Source of the DNA: Multifurca ochricompacta
Taxonomy: Eukaryota; Basidiomycota; Agaricomycetes; Russulales; Russulaceae
Assembly: GCA_022496185.1 (NCBI GenBank)
Contig: WTXG01000005.1
Span: 744,001-808,000 of the forward strand
Direction: 5' to 3'
Length of the DNA: 64,000 bases
The position numbers and the translations under genes were made by a program. The notes beneath the pieces were generated by a model, which did no database searches, was not told the origin of the DNA, and was given only the letters and a program-made list of their open reading frames with translations. Shown here one piece after another: positions 1 to 10,941 of the stretch. How positions within the stretch are numbered: position 1 is the stretch's first letter; the number at the start of each line of letters is the position of its first letter.

Positions 1-1525
1 AGATACGGAGACAACGAAAGGTGGCTTGATAATCCCACAGGATTCGGATTCTAATATAGAATATTAGATGGATAAAGAATGCGGTAATCTTGCGAACGGT
101 TGAAACCCCCAGCAAGTGGATCAGGGTAGATTCCGTCCTGGAGTGAGGCTGGTTAGGGCTTACACAAACATGGTTTGGTGAACTAGCCTGGGTAGGGTCA
201 TCTCCGCCCTCGAAGGTGCAGAAAGACCCGTCGACAGCATCGAGCCAATTGTCAAAGCCAGCACCTAATGAGTGTTATGTTTCTGACATTTTGTTATACT
301 CGGGGTATCCACTAACCCTCCACAAGGTCGCCAGTCTGCAACAGTGTGATCGGCTGCGGGTTCGTCAACGCCATAGCATACTCGAGGTCCAAGTCACTCT
401 CGCCGTTGAAGCTAAAGCTCTGGGCAATGGTTTGAACAACGCCTGTTCCGCAGATCAGCTACATAAACACTGATCCGCGACTCTGACGTGTTCTTGCCTC
501 CGTCAATAGAGACGAGTATGGGTCTTTGTCCAACTTGTGTGGACGAAAAGTTTCTGGACGACCATGAGCATAGTTATTATTGTTAATACGAAGCTCTGAA
601 TAGTGTGCGCACTGGAAGAATAAGTCAAGGTCAGGGGCAAGAAACGCCTGCGGAGTAAATTCAACTAAGGGACGGTTTAGTGAGCGCAATTAAGACGACC
701 GGATTCAAAACTTCACCAATTCCATAGGAATTCTTCGCTGTCGCCTTGGGTGTGTAATGGAAATTGTACAGTGCACGGAGGCAGTCCGGTGTGATGAATT
801 GATCGCAATTCGCCAACGAAGGTTTGGTTTCGACTTTGACCCCATTCGTCTTCGGGCCATAAATACTAGATGGCTGGCCGAGATGGTTCGGATTAGCCCG
901 TTTGTGTAGACGTGTCGGATCCTCTGGAACAAGTGAGTTGAAGTGAACCGTGGGCCTGATTATTTCAACATGTTCGCTAATGTGCTCTGGTACAGAATAA
1001 GAATGGCAGCCTTATGCACACCCGTCAATCGATCCCCATGTATCAATAAAGTCAGAGTCGCGCACCGAGTTGTTTTTCGCCGGAAGGGTGTTCGTAAACG
1101 TGGTATTCTGTATCCAACAACCATTCGGCTTCAGCTACTGTCGCGTTCAACTCGATCCATCCTTTGTTCGGTGAAAGTCGAAGTTGGTCCTCAGCAAAGC
1201 CAGCTACAGCTAGCCACCTTCTGATAGCGGACACAGTAGACTCGCTCGGTGCGAAGAAGTCGACGACTCTTTCGGGAGTCCAGTGCTGACCATATGAAGG
1301 CGAGTCAGGATGTGAGACGTCCATAATAAGGTCTTCGAGCATGTGGATGTTCTGTTGTTTCATCCCAATACGCAGAGGGATGATTCCTTCCACTTCTGCC
1401 CTGCGGGACTTGACCCACCCAACTGGCTCGGCAGCGCGCCACTCATGGAGGACATGATTGGCGCGCTGGGAGGGAGCTGCAAGCGCTATGGAGCATAGAG
1501 CCAGGATTTGAAAAAGTCGCCGCAT
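1..1525 (-). CDS. Sedolisin-type (S53) tripeptidyl peptidase, secreted; 3' part cut by window edge
   Basis: This is a serine-carboxyl protease of family S53 that acts outside the cell at acid pH. The chosen start (1525) begins a clean signal peptide (MRRLFQILALCSIALA); an in-frame Met 10 codons upstream at 1555 is less likely. Exon 1 (to 1066) carries the pro-kumamolisin prodomain, including SYGQHWTPERVVDFFAPS. Exon 2 starts at 1010 with GCHSYSVPEHISEHVE. After the next intron comes VEFTPQAFLAPDLDLFF, then SIDGG joined to VVQT by a GC-AG intron at 443-497. The exon with NGESDLDLEYAMAL holds the E..D pair of the catalytic Glu-Asp-Ser triad. The last readable exons are SFCTFEGGDDPTQ, DGIYPDPLAGG and ESCGIIKPP. 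The Ser (GTS) exon lies beyond position 1. The family is clear; substrate preference is not. Confidence 0.92.
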
Positions 1526-1555
1526 GAGGCACAACGCAGAAAAGTCAAGAGACAA

Positions 1556-2753
1556 TGGTAGAGGCCCCGGAAGTCTGAACTTTTTTCTGAAGACAAGGAC
1601 TTTTTGTAGAAGAGAGGCGAAGACGGGTGCTGAGTGGCCTTAGAGTCTCACGAAGTGACCATGTGCACCCACGGGAGATATTCTCATGTCTGGTGTGTGT
1701 GGTAAACGGCAATCATGCCAATAGGACTTCTTTGATGCATTCCTAGACCGACGAACGCCAATGGGAATTCCACGAGTTGGACGCGATGTGAACCCAATAA
1801 CCTTATGGAGTAAAGGTGGCTTGAAGACAAGTGAATAAGACCCATAATCAGTACAAGGGCCATGAAACCGAGCTGGTCAATAGCGCAGCAGATAAATCAT
1901 ACGGGAGTATATGTGAGATTTCCTCATCGTTGAGGATTAAGGGGATGGAGGTAGTAGAAATGACAATTTAGATTAAGCTGCCGTATACAAGCTGCCGTAT
2001 AATGAGCGCTCTGGGAAATGTCATGTAGATGTCCGCGGGACATCAAATTACCCCTCCGCCTCCACCAATATATGTACGTAGGAGTAGTAAGCACCGTCAA
2101 TAATCGTGCACTTCTTATTCGAGCGTTCGAGGTGTTATCTGGAAGGAAGGAGGGTAGACAGCAAGGGAGACCATACTATGAGGCGAAATCAAATCTACGC
2201 CTAACCACAGTCCAATTGTGCGGGAAGCACTCTATTCACGACCTGAATAGAGAAGGTGATGTTATCCACATTGTAACAACTGATCATCTCATCTCAGGTA
2301 CCAGTATTAGTGAAGGCGTGTCATGCAACCGCTAGCAGCACTCCAACTCCACTCATCCAATTTCTTGAAGGGTTAAGAGCTGCTCACGTGGACGGTTTTG
2401 GTGGTGACTGCCGGAGGTGGACGGTAGACAGCGGGCAACATCTCTCCTCTCAATCAAAGCAGTAGTTGCTGAAAGTACAGGCACACCATTCCGGTCGCGT
2501 AATGAGTACATCATGCATATCGGAAGGTACCTACGACAAAGTAAGAATGGGCGTGCACGATAGAATCCTACGTGGCTTCGCAAAGGGTGATACGCAAAGA
2601 TGGAGAAGCCACTACAGGTCACCCGCTATGATTTTTGCAGTTTTGAGTCACTTATAGAACCTGTTGTCTTGTCCTTTTCATCATCTTGTCCTGGGTCTGG
2701 GTAGACTTGGGACGAGCAGAGTGGGTGACGGCACATGCGCGGTATAGACAAGC
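1556..2753. other. Intergenic region, no supported gene
   Basis: It contains the sedolisin promoter and the GET1 3' flank. Open frames here (for example 2018-2335 +) show no recognisable domain, and none joins into a multi-exon model. A 14-bp near-perfect tandem duplication (AAGCTGCCGTATA) sits at about 1975-2002. Confidence 0.6.
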
Positions 2754-3472
2754 TCACTCACTCATAAATTCCTTCACCACACGTTCGCCTACTTTGATAA
2801 CACGCTTGCAAGCCATCTGCCAAACGCCACAACTGACCGATCCTGACATGCCGGGGTTCAGATGGAGCCACCATGTCAAAAATGATGACATGGCTTACCT
2901 GCAGGAGCAAATGGTAATGACAGCCACCAGGTTAATGGTCCCAACCAAGCGACTGGGAGGTAGAAGACAGCAGATCGGCTATACCACCACCCTATCACAA
3001 ATTGAAGCCCTGTGGTCATCATCCATAATGTCGCATTGAATTTGAATGAGAACGATGACTTTGAGGCATTCAACTCAGAATCTAGTTGCGACTCGGGGAT
3101 TAATAAAATGAAAATCTGGGTAGGGGGGATGGTGTCGACTCAACTGAGCTTTTCAAGGTCTGCTAGACCCTTATCAATGCTCCGTCGAAGTTTGGCCCAT
3201 TTTGCAAACTGATCTTGGGCACTAGTCTGTAAAAGCTCCGCCTTTTTCGATAAAATTTCTGTCTTGAGTTGCCTTTGACGTTTCACGGCATTCCGGTTGA
3301 AGATTCCTTGATATGCTGTCCATGCCTGGGTAGAGGGGTCATTAGAGTACTTAGACAGCCCAGGGCCGGATACACAAAATAAACGTACAAAATGCAGGAG
3401 GATCGACTTGCCAATCCATGAGACGAGCTCTGTAATGAACACGAGTGTAAATATCGTGAAAATGAGAGACAT
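2754..3472 (-). CDS. GET1: GET1/WRB, ER membrane receptor for tail-anchored protein insertion
   Basis: Get1 with Get2 forms the ER receptor that takes tail-anchored proteins from the Get3 ATPase. Three exons fit without frame problems: 3145-3472, 2899-3081 and 2754-2842, giving 199 residues. The start [19 protein letters not shown] is the first transmembrane segment; an in-frame Met at 3511 would add a Gly/Ser-rich stretch unlike the family. Then comes the cytosolic coiled coil with the family signature [18 protein letters not shown] and DLEKLN. Exon 2 encodes the next membrane segments ([25 protein letters not shown]). Exon 3 ends with [15 protein letters not shown] sequence and a short charged tail. 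The length matches fungal Get1. The gene is divergent from the kinase-like gene at 3939. Confidence 0.95.
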
Positions 3473-3938
3473 AGTTGATCCAGAGCCAGAGCCAGAGAGT
3501 ATGTGCCCCACCAGGGTGTTACCTCTACCTTAACCCTAATGTAAGGTCACCATACCCTGTGCCTTGGTTCTGCAGTACAAATACAAAACAAAAATCTACC
3601 CATGATGTGATAATGCGTCGCAGACTGATCCACTCTCTGGTCACCGCAAAATGCTTCACACAGATCACAGGAACTCGCGTCCACCACTGAGCAAAGTTCC
3701 AACAGGGGGTGTCTCAATCCCATCAGTTCCGGTGACGCCCATGAGGTCCGTCCCGTCTGTGGGATCAGTCGCGGTCAAACGCATCACTCTGACATCCAAG
3801 AAGAATTGGTGGATGGGTGCGCGCAATGTGGAATAGAATCAGCATTGGACTGATCATTGTATCCAGTGGAGCTTGATGAAGAGGAGAACAAACTGCATTC
3901 GTCACAGCCCTTCTCATCACATGCCGAACCCATTCTAA
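3473..3938. promoter_or_regulatory. Divergent promoter region, GET1 and kinase-like gene
   Basis: This 466-bp gap separates two start codons that point away from each other, so it must hold both promoters. Frames are open on both strands around 3650-3840 without family resemblance. No clear TATA element or other site was recognised. Confidence 0.4.
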
Positions 3939-4881
3939 ATGACTACATTCCCAACCCCCATCCCCACTGCCAACTCTTCCGACATCGCCGAGTTACAATG
4001 CACCAAGAAACCGAACACCATTTTTTCTTTTCCTACACCTGCTATCTACTCGGCACCATCCAATCCCACGGCGGCACTGTCACCCTTCGCCCAGGGTTCT
4101 GCATCGAGCTTTTTAAGTGTGTCGTGAAAAAGCCAGAGGTTGTGCAACTCGAGATTAACGGCGAAATGCAGAGCAATGCTCTGGATGTCACTACTCAGTT
4201 CCTTGCCGAGTTGCGTGTCTACACTCGCGTAGCGCCGCATCGAAATATTCCCGTCTTTATGGGATGTCTTGATGGCATCGGCATGGTCCTCGAGTTTCTG
4301 GAGGGAGGGACACTTTATGACTATCTTGGGCAGTACGCACCATTGGCCCGTGTCGTCTATGGGATTTCCACAACCAGCTGCTTGACGCACTCACGCACTT
4401 GCACGCTTACGGGCTGTCCCATGGAGACCTCTCTCTACTCAACGTACAAGTAATAGAGAGACGCGGGGAGCTGACACTGAAGATCATCGATTTCGGACGG
4501 TCCGTGGCAGCTGACTCTGCACTTGCGCCGCCAGATGGTGATCCAGTTGATCCTTGGGCCCACCTGAATACTGAACGACATGAGCCACGAACGGAGCAAA
4601 TATTCCCGGGCACACGTCCATTCTCTGCTCCAGAAATTTTGCGAGGGGAATGTCATGATGCCCGACTTGCGGACGCGTACAGTTTCGGAATGGTTTTAGT
4701 ATGCTTAGAGCGGGGGCATCTAGTTGATGTTATGCCCTGGAACCAGAGGAAAGACTTACACCCTACGGACCTTTTGGATGGTTGTACATTGTTTGAAGGA
4801 AGGATAAGGCAATACCTAAGGAGATGGGATGAACGAAGAAGATTGTTACGAGAAGACCTGGCCGATGTAACGAATGCTTGA
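3939..4881 (+). CDS. Protein-kinase-like protein, reading frame broken twice
   Basis: The C-lobe of a protein kinase is plain. It has LSHGDLSLLN (catalytic loop, HGD in place of HRD), LKIIDFGRSV (DFG), RPFSAPEIL (APE) and AYSFGMVL. Upstream, HRNIPVFMGCLDGIGMVLEFLEGGTLYDYL is hinge-like. The pieces lie in three frames. The N-terminal frame opens at ATG 3939 and stops near 4127. The middle frame (VVKKPEVVQLE onward) runs to about 4360. The last (WDFHNQLLDALTHLHAYG) runs to 4881. Each change needs one extra base, and no intron fits in the gap. A typical Gly-rich loop is not obvious. The substrate is unknown. It is either a decaying gene or an intact gene with two missing bases, and I lean to the second because other genes here show the same defect. 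Confidence 0.7.
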
Positions 4882-4927
4882 CAAGTGACGTTGATTTGAT
4901 AGTATGTTTCTACTACTATGTTACTAT

Positions 4928-4953
4928 GAGGATGAGGATGAGGATGAGGATGA
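4928..4953. repeat. (GAGGAT)n simple repeat
   Basis: About four copies of a 6-bp unit follow the stop of the kinase-like gene, in its presumed 3' UTR. Confidence 0.85.
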
Positions 4954-5059
4954 CAGTTAAACCTACTGCGGCAAACCCCGGGAGATCGTAAATAAGACCA
5001 CACAACAACTTACGGGCTCACTCACAGACAGAATCATCAACTCATCTCATTCACTACTC

Positions 5060-6414
5060 ATGGCTTTCGTCCATCCTTCCCGTATGGCCTTTGTGCCTCG
5101 AGATTCGAGGGCCACCCCTTCCTCCAATGCTTATCGCCCTTCCTCCCCGGCCCCCACGCACCATTCGCAACCCCCGAGTGCCAACAAAGGAGTTGAGCAA
5201 CCCGTGGGCTATGACCTCTCGCGAGGTTCCAACCGCGAGGTGGTCCCGCCGTTATCACCTCATGGCGAAGCATTCAGGCGACCAGAGACCCCACCTACGA
5301 ATGGCCACCCTTGGCGTCGGCAGGAGAATATGTATAAGAGGGATGGTGGGTATGAGGACGGAGACTATTTTGATCGGCAAGTATCTTATAGATGTGCCTG
5401 TCTATCAGAAACTCATCATATTTTCTGGCCAGGCGTCGTCAACAGCGTGTCAATAGTACCTTTAGTATCTGGCCCCAATCCCCCGACGCTCCTGCGCGGG
5501 AGTTGTATGTGTCCTCTGCTACTTCCAAACCACTCTGGGGATTGATTACCTGATTCCCCATAGGGCATCGGAGCGAAAGCCAGAATCACGCAACAAACAC
5601 AAGCGGGATCGTTCAACCTCCGTCTCATCTTTGTCAACAGATAGCGGAGAGGAACAGAACCGTCGTGAAAGAAAGGAGCGGAAGCGAGCGCGAAAGGAAA
5701 GAGAGAGGCGAGAGCGGCAACATCGACATCAAAAACTTATTTAAATGATGAGACGCACAAGACACAGCGTGGTAGCGGCAGGAAACGCAGCCGGTCAACA
5801 AGCATTCAACCCCGCAAAGCTCAATTACGAACGCGAAGTCCGCATCGTGGCCAGTCGAGCGATGAAGATGATTGGGTGGAGAAACCCGCACCTTCAGGCT
5901 CATTTGTTCCAGTTGTCCTGCTATTGCGGTACCCCCGAGTATTCCATCACCATCTACCGTTCGGACTGCACAGAAAAAAGATTTTGATGGCGGCGCATCT
6001 GATGAAGAACTTGGTCCACAACCTGCGCTGGCGCCAACAACGTCGAAAAAACTTGACGAACGCGCTTACGGTGGAGCTCTTCTACGGGGTGAAGGCAGTG
6101 CCATGGCTGCTTTCTTACAAGAGGGCACAGATGTGCGCATCCCGCGGCGTGGGGAAATTGGTCTGACATCGGATGAAATCGGTAAGTTCGAGGCAGTGGG
6201 GTATGTAATGAGTGGCTCGCGACACCGCCGCATGAACGCGGTGCGAATGCGCAAGGAGAACCAGGTTATAAGTGCCGAGGAGAAGCGCGGAATATTGAAA
6301 TTGCAGCAGGAAGAGAAGCAGAGACGCGAGGCTATTTTGAGAGAGGAGTTCCAAGAGCTTTTATCGGACAGGCTAAAGGGAACAGAAGGTGCGGAAGGTG
6401 CCAAAGTTTCATAG
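5060..6414 (+). CDS. NKAP-family protein (SynMuv/DUF926 domain), spliceosome-associated
   Basis: NKAP relatives are RNA-binding splicing and transcription cofactors in the nucleus. Exon 1 (5060-5376) ends in YEDGDYFD. A GC-AG intron (5377-5432) joins it to RRRQQRVNSTFSIWPQSP, the conserved linker block. Intron 2 is 5502-5563. Exon 3 holds a Lys/Arg/Ser/Glu-rich RS-like region and then the C-terminal family domain, with AFLQEGTDVRIPRRGEIGL, GYVMSGSRHRRMNAVR and RKENQVISAEEKR. The frame breaks twice in exon 3: near the A-run at 5731-5735 and at the CC at 5917-5918. One added base at each restores a continuous protein. The exon sum is 1237 nt and becomes a multiple of three with exactly two more. 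The signature domain is intact, so an assembly error is likelier than a pseudogene. Confidence 0.9.
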
Positions 6415-6594
6415 ACATTTGGGATCCGTACTTGTCTGTCATCGATTGATGAAGTGTCATTCCGTTACATAGTAAATATATTTCGCCCATTGGGGACTTA
6501 GTGAGGGATGGAATCGAACTGAAAAATAAGGCAGAGTACATCTAAGCTGATGCACTAGGGGGCATTTCATAAAATGAGTAGAACGCGGAACTGT

Positions 6595-7221
6595 TCAAAG
6601 TTCTTGGTGGTTAGATTTGCTAGTTAAGTCGACAAGCTCAACGTCGAAAATCAAGGCTGAATTAGCTGGAATAATGGATCCGAATCCACGTTGACCTGCA
6701 CAGGGGCGTTAGTCCAAAGGCCAACAGGTGGGTCAAACTACAAACCATAGGCCATGTCGGAGGGAATGGTAAGGGTGCGTTTTTCACCAATGCACATTCC
6801 AACGAGACCCTCATCCCAGCCCCTGATGACTTGACCAACGCCGACTGCGCGGAAGGACGTTAAAAGTGAAAGCAGAACAAAGGATATATGGCCGTACGAG
6901 TCAAAGGCAGAGGTTGGCCGCGGTCATGGCTTTATTGCCTGTCAGTGGCCGTAAAGCAAATTGTGAGTGAAAACGTACCTCGAGTCAAATTTATTATCGT
7001 TGGAAAATAGCTTGCCAGTCTACAGAAGGAAGGCTCAAACTACACATATCGAAAGGCACTCGTGCACGCACGTAATGGACCTTGATCGCATCACCTTTCT
7101 TTGCTTTGATCTTGCAGTCCGTCGGTTCATATGTCGTCTTAATGTGCAATTCCTTTGGGGAATTATTCGCCGACACAACTAGTCCCAGGGTCAGAAGAGA
7201 TAGTGCATGTAAGAGCCGCAT
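6595..7221 (-). CDS. FPR2: FKBP-type peptidyl-prolyl isomerase of the ER lumen (FKBP2/FPR2 type)
   Basis: This enzyme interconverts cis and trans proline bonds in the secretory pathway. Exon 1 starts with a signal peptide ([18 protein letters not shown]), followed by [19 protein letters not shown] and the first FKBP strand KVHY. Short exons then give [24 protein letters not shown] and [17 protein letters not shown]. They are followed by [17 protein letters not shown], and the last exon carries [20 protein letters not shown]. These are the drug-binding and active-site motifs ([23 protein letters not shown]). The protein ends in HQEL, an HDEL-like ER retrieval signal, at stop 6595. The gene lies tail to tail with NKAP, with 180 bp between the stops. 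Confidence 0.93.
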
Positions 7222-7446
7222 TTTGGGGGGTTTTTTTGCTCCCGAGTTGAATAAAAACGTAAGTCTCTACTGTCTCGGAAATAGCCGGAATGGATGAGGG
7301 CCTCACCGACCGAAAAGAGGTCGACTTTTGTTTGATGAGCTCGCTAAAGAAACAGTGTTTGTCTAGGCGTGATGGTCAACCTCAGTGCAAATTAATGTGG
7401 TGGTGCATACATATATACCTGAGGTGTTAAAGTGGTAAAAAATTAT

Positions 7447-7527
7447 GCATCAGCCGGGAGTCGAACCCGGAGCTAGGCCAACCACCTTAAGTGGGAAGAC
7501 CCAATGTTACCGCTACACCACTAATGC
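7447..7527 (-). tRNA. tRNA-Gly, anticodon CCC, with an 11-nt intron
   Basis: On the minus strand the ends GCATTAG and CTGATGC pair as a 7-bp acceptor stem. The T-arm CCGGG-TTCGACT-CCCGG is perfect and contains the B box GGTTCGACTCC. The 3-bp D stem is GTG/CAT, and the anticodon stem pairs GGGTC with GGCCT. The loop region is longer than 7 nt. Removing 11 nt just 3' of the base after the anticodon, the canonical position, leaves TTCCCAT with anticodon CCC. The mature body is 70 nt, and the acceptor matches eukaryotic tRNA-Gly. The tRNA call is firm; the exact intron and anticodon assignment is slightly less so. Confidence 0.9.
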
Positions 7528-7631
7528 TTGTTGTTAACTCTCCAATACAAATATACAAATTGAACTGAACAAAGGCATACCTTCCTTCGCACGCTTGTTA
7601 GAAGTTACTTGTCCTTTGAACAGCAACTACG

Positions 7632-10576
7632 ATGGCAGACGTGCCAACGTTAAGCATCACTCTTTTGGGCGCAGGCCAAGAGGTAGGAAGGTCATGCTGC
7701 GTGCTTCAATATCGAGATATTACCATCGTTTTGGATGCTGGAGTGCATCCTGCCCACACGGGCATGGCATCTCTGCCCTTTATTGATGAATTAGATTGGA
7801 GCACAGTAGATGCCATCCTCATTACTCAGTACGCTCCCCTTGATTTGAGAGGAAAGATAACGGTTTTCGATATGTGTCCAGTTTCCATCTAGATCACGCA
7901 GCAGCGTTGACATACATCACTGAAAAGGTGCGCCTAGCTCATGGAAGTGGTAGCTCGTGACATTTAGTTCATCTTCCCTAACACGTATAGACCAATTTCA
8001 GAGAAGGAAGAGGCAAAGTTTACATGACCCATCCAACGAAAGCGCTTCACAAGTTTATGATGCAGGATTTTGTTCGGATGAGGTGTGTTGTGGATAGATT
8101 TTCGCGCGTCTTTCATGGTTGCCCATGTCTCCTCAGCAATTCATCAGCCGACGCATTAATCTCACCTCTCGATCTCTCAATGTCCATCTCTTCTATTATC
8201 CCTGTCTCCGTTCACCAGTTGATCACACCCTGCCCTGGTGTCACTTTTACACCGTACCATGCAGGACACGTTCTTGGCGCGTGTATGTACATGATTGACA
8301 TAGCCGGCCTCAAGGTCCTCTACACAGGCGATTACTCTCGCGAGGAGGATCGCCATCTTGTTAAGGCGGAGGTACCCCCTGTACGTCCGGACGTGCTCAT
8401 CGTCGAGAGCACTTACGGTGTGCAAAGCCTTGAGGGGCGCGAGGAAAAGGAACTTCGTTTCACGAGCCTAGTGCACTCCATTATTCGCCGTGGAGGACAC
8501 GTGTTACTGCCAACATTTGCCTTGGGACGCGCACAAGAGCTCTTACTTATTCTCGATGACTATTGGAAGAAACACCCCGATCTGCATAATGTTCCTATCC
8601 ACTATGCCTCGAACCTTGCGCGCAAGTGTATGGCTGTATACCATACATATATTCATACTATGAATTCCAACATACGATCAAGATTTGCAAGGAGGGATAA
8701 CCCGTTTGTCTTCAAGTATGTTCCTCCCCCTCCCCCCTTTTTTCCATCACTTCCTTGCGCTTCTTACCCGCAGACACATCTCGAACGTACCGCAAGCTCG
8801 CGGCTGGGAGCGCAAAATCGCAGAAGGACCTCCTTGTGTCGTTCTTGCTAGTCCCGGAATGTTGCAAAGCGGTACCAGCAGAGAACTCTTCGAACTATGG
8901 GCTCCTGACTCCCGGAACGGTCTCATTGTCACGGGTTATTCCGTCGAAGGTACACCGGCACGGGTGAGTCCCCCCGTTTTTTGGGATGCACCGGGGGTAC
9001 GGTATTCTGGGGACGCAATGATATTTTTCGCGTGTGTATATAAGATGCAATGGACATCATTTTCCCATCGCGTGTGATCTGAGTCTTTCGCATATTTAAT
9101 GAAGGCTCACTTCAAGAATTTTGCTGATAGCTTCTCACGAATAGGAAATCATGAATGAACCCGAAGAGATAATTGGAATGAAGGGCAACACCATCCCGCG
9201 CAAAATTTCCGTGGACTACATCTCCTTTAGCGCACATGTAGACTACTCACAAAATTCAGAGTTCATTGACTTGATCAAGGCTCCCCACATCGTACGTTTT
9301 CTAATCTCTCTCGTCTCGTTTCTTCGACGTACACCATAGGTCCTTGTGCACGGAGAACAAACGGCCATGGGTCGTCTTAGGGCTGCGTTACAAGCCAAAT
9401 ATAAGAACAGGGATGAGGATGTCAAAATTTACTCACCCCGCAATCTTGAGACGTTGAATCTCACCTTCCGCCCCGAGAGAATAGCGAAAGTAATAGGGAA
9501 CCTAGCTGCGAAACCACCCCAGACAAACGATGTCCTCTCCGGCTTGCTCGTTTCGAAAGACTACTCATACACATTGTTGGATCCTCGTGATTTGCGTGAT
9601 TTTGCAGGGCTTTCGACGTGTATTGTGACGCAACGCCAGAAAATCGCGCTCGGTGTCGGATGGGATCTCGTGAGATGGCATTTGGAGGGTATGTATGGCC
9701 GGGTTGAAGAAGGACTCGATATCGATGGGACTCCGACGATGCGGGTCTGTTTCCTTTCTCCTGGTTCACTGAGGCGGAGTTGACCTGGTGATATTGAACC
9801 AGGTTATGAGTGCGGTGGATGTGAAGCAGACGTCCAACCATGAGCTCACACTAGAGTGGGATTCAAGCGCCGCAAACGACATGATTGCTGATTCAACGCT
9901 TGCGGTCATTACAGAGATCGACAAGAGTCCCGCATCAGTAAAGAGTACGATCCTCTGTGTTTGTGCGTGCGCATGTACAACTCCTAACTTGATACTGACA
10001 GTGACGGCTGGGCATCGCATGAGCACGAGCATCACCCGCATTCAGACCATGACTATAGGCATAACCCGATGGTGCGCATCCAGAGGCTGGGGATGTTCCT
10101 CGAAGCACATTTTGGGGAGGTTGAATACCACATGCCAGAGGAGGATATGGAGGGCGAACAAGAAGAGCTAATACCTCACGGTGAACCGTCATTCTTGATC
10201 CAGCTGGATGACGCAGAGGCTCAAATCAATCTGCTTTCCATGGTACGCTTCTTTCTCTTACGTGACTGATTTCTCCCGCTGATGTTAATGTGTGCAGACC
10301 GTCGAAAGCAACAGTGACGTGTTACGGAGACGAGTTGAAGCTGTCCTTGAGATGGCTGTGTCCACTGTGAGCTCTCTGAGCGAGTCGTTCGCTTCCGGTG
10401 CGCCTGAGGAGTTCTCCAATGGACGCGTTCAAAAAGGGAAAGCAAAAGCAAAAGCCCCCGTGTCCCCATCATCAGATGAAGTGCAAGTGAAAACGAGGGG
10501 ACCTCTTGGATCAAATGATGTCACAGTAGAACAGATGGGTGAGGTCGAAGAGGTTGAAGATACTACTACGAACTAG
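7632..10576 (+). CDS. YSH1: YSH1/CPSF73, endonuclease of pre-mRNA 3'-end processing
   Basis: Ysh1 is the metallo-beta-lactamase/beta-CASP nuclease that cuts pre-mRNA before polyadenylation. I read ten exons: 7632-7828, 7882-7927, 7991-8082, 8137-8715, 8774-8963, 9145-9291, 9340-9744, 9803-9944, 10002-10242 and 10298-10576. Exon 1 has [15 protein letters not shown] and [13 protein letters not shown]. The zinc motif HFHLDH forms across intron 1, which splits its first His codon. Further motifs are [62 protein letters not shown] and [11 protein letters not shown]. The C-terminal CPSF73 region follows, with a His-rich patch near 10010-10060. The exon sum is 2318 nt, one short of 773 codons. The splice phase at 9944/10002 is off by one, consistent with a missing base near 9938-9944. 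Yeast Ysh1 is about the same length. Confidence 0.96.
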
Positions 10577-10941
10577 GAGGTCAGACGTACGTACGCGTAC
10601 GATACACAATGCACATGCACGCTATTCCTATTCAAAATTTCAAACAACAACAACGGCAAGTGCCACATCACCTTTGAGCGAGTTGAGCATACGCATATAT
10701 ACATACATACTATATCATACCATACCATACCATACCACACCATACAACTACACATAACGTCGCTCGACGTCTTAGACGACAGCCGTGACTTCCATGTTTC
10801 GTAGTCCCATACCTTCGCCTCGCTCTCCCGTACCACCCTCTTCGTTTCCACCCGCACTTCACCCGAACGGACCCCGCACTGACCGCAATGGGAACGTGTC
10901 GATTCTAATTCCAACAACAACAAACGGCCTCTCGCACTGAC
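10577..10941. repeat. Short intergenic gap with (CATAC)n-type repeat
   Basis: This 365-bp gap between two same-direction genes carries a CATAC/ACCAT repeat at about 10711-10745. It must contain the YSH1 terminator and the exchange-factor promoter. No other element was recognised. Confidence 0.6.

Noticed and set aside
216..473. Plus-strand open frame at the left edge
   Set aside because: It is a shadow of the sedolisin exons on the minus strand, which carry clear S53 motifs.
2018..2335. 105-residue plus-strand open frame
   Set aside because: No domain, no neighbouring exon, composition like random sequence.
2353..2622. 89-residue minus-strand open frame with mixed Cys and Arg
   Set aside because: None of the three frames in this stretch gives a recognisable protein or consistent splice sites.
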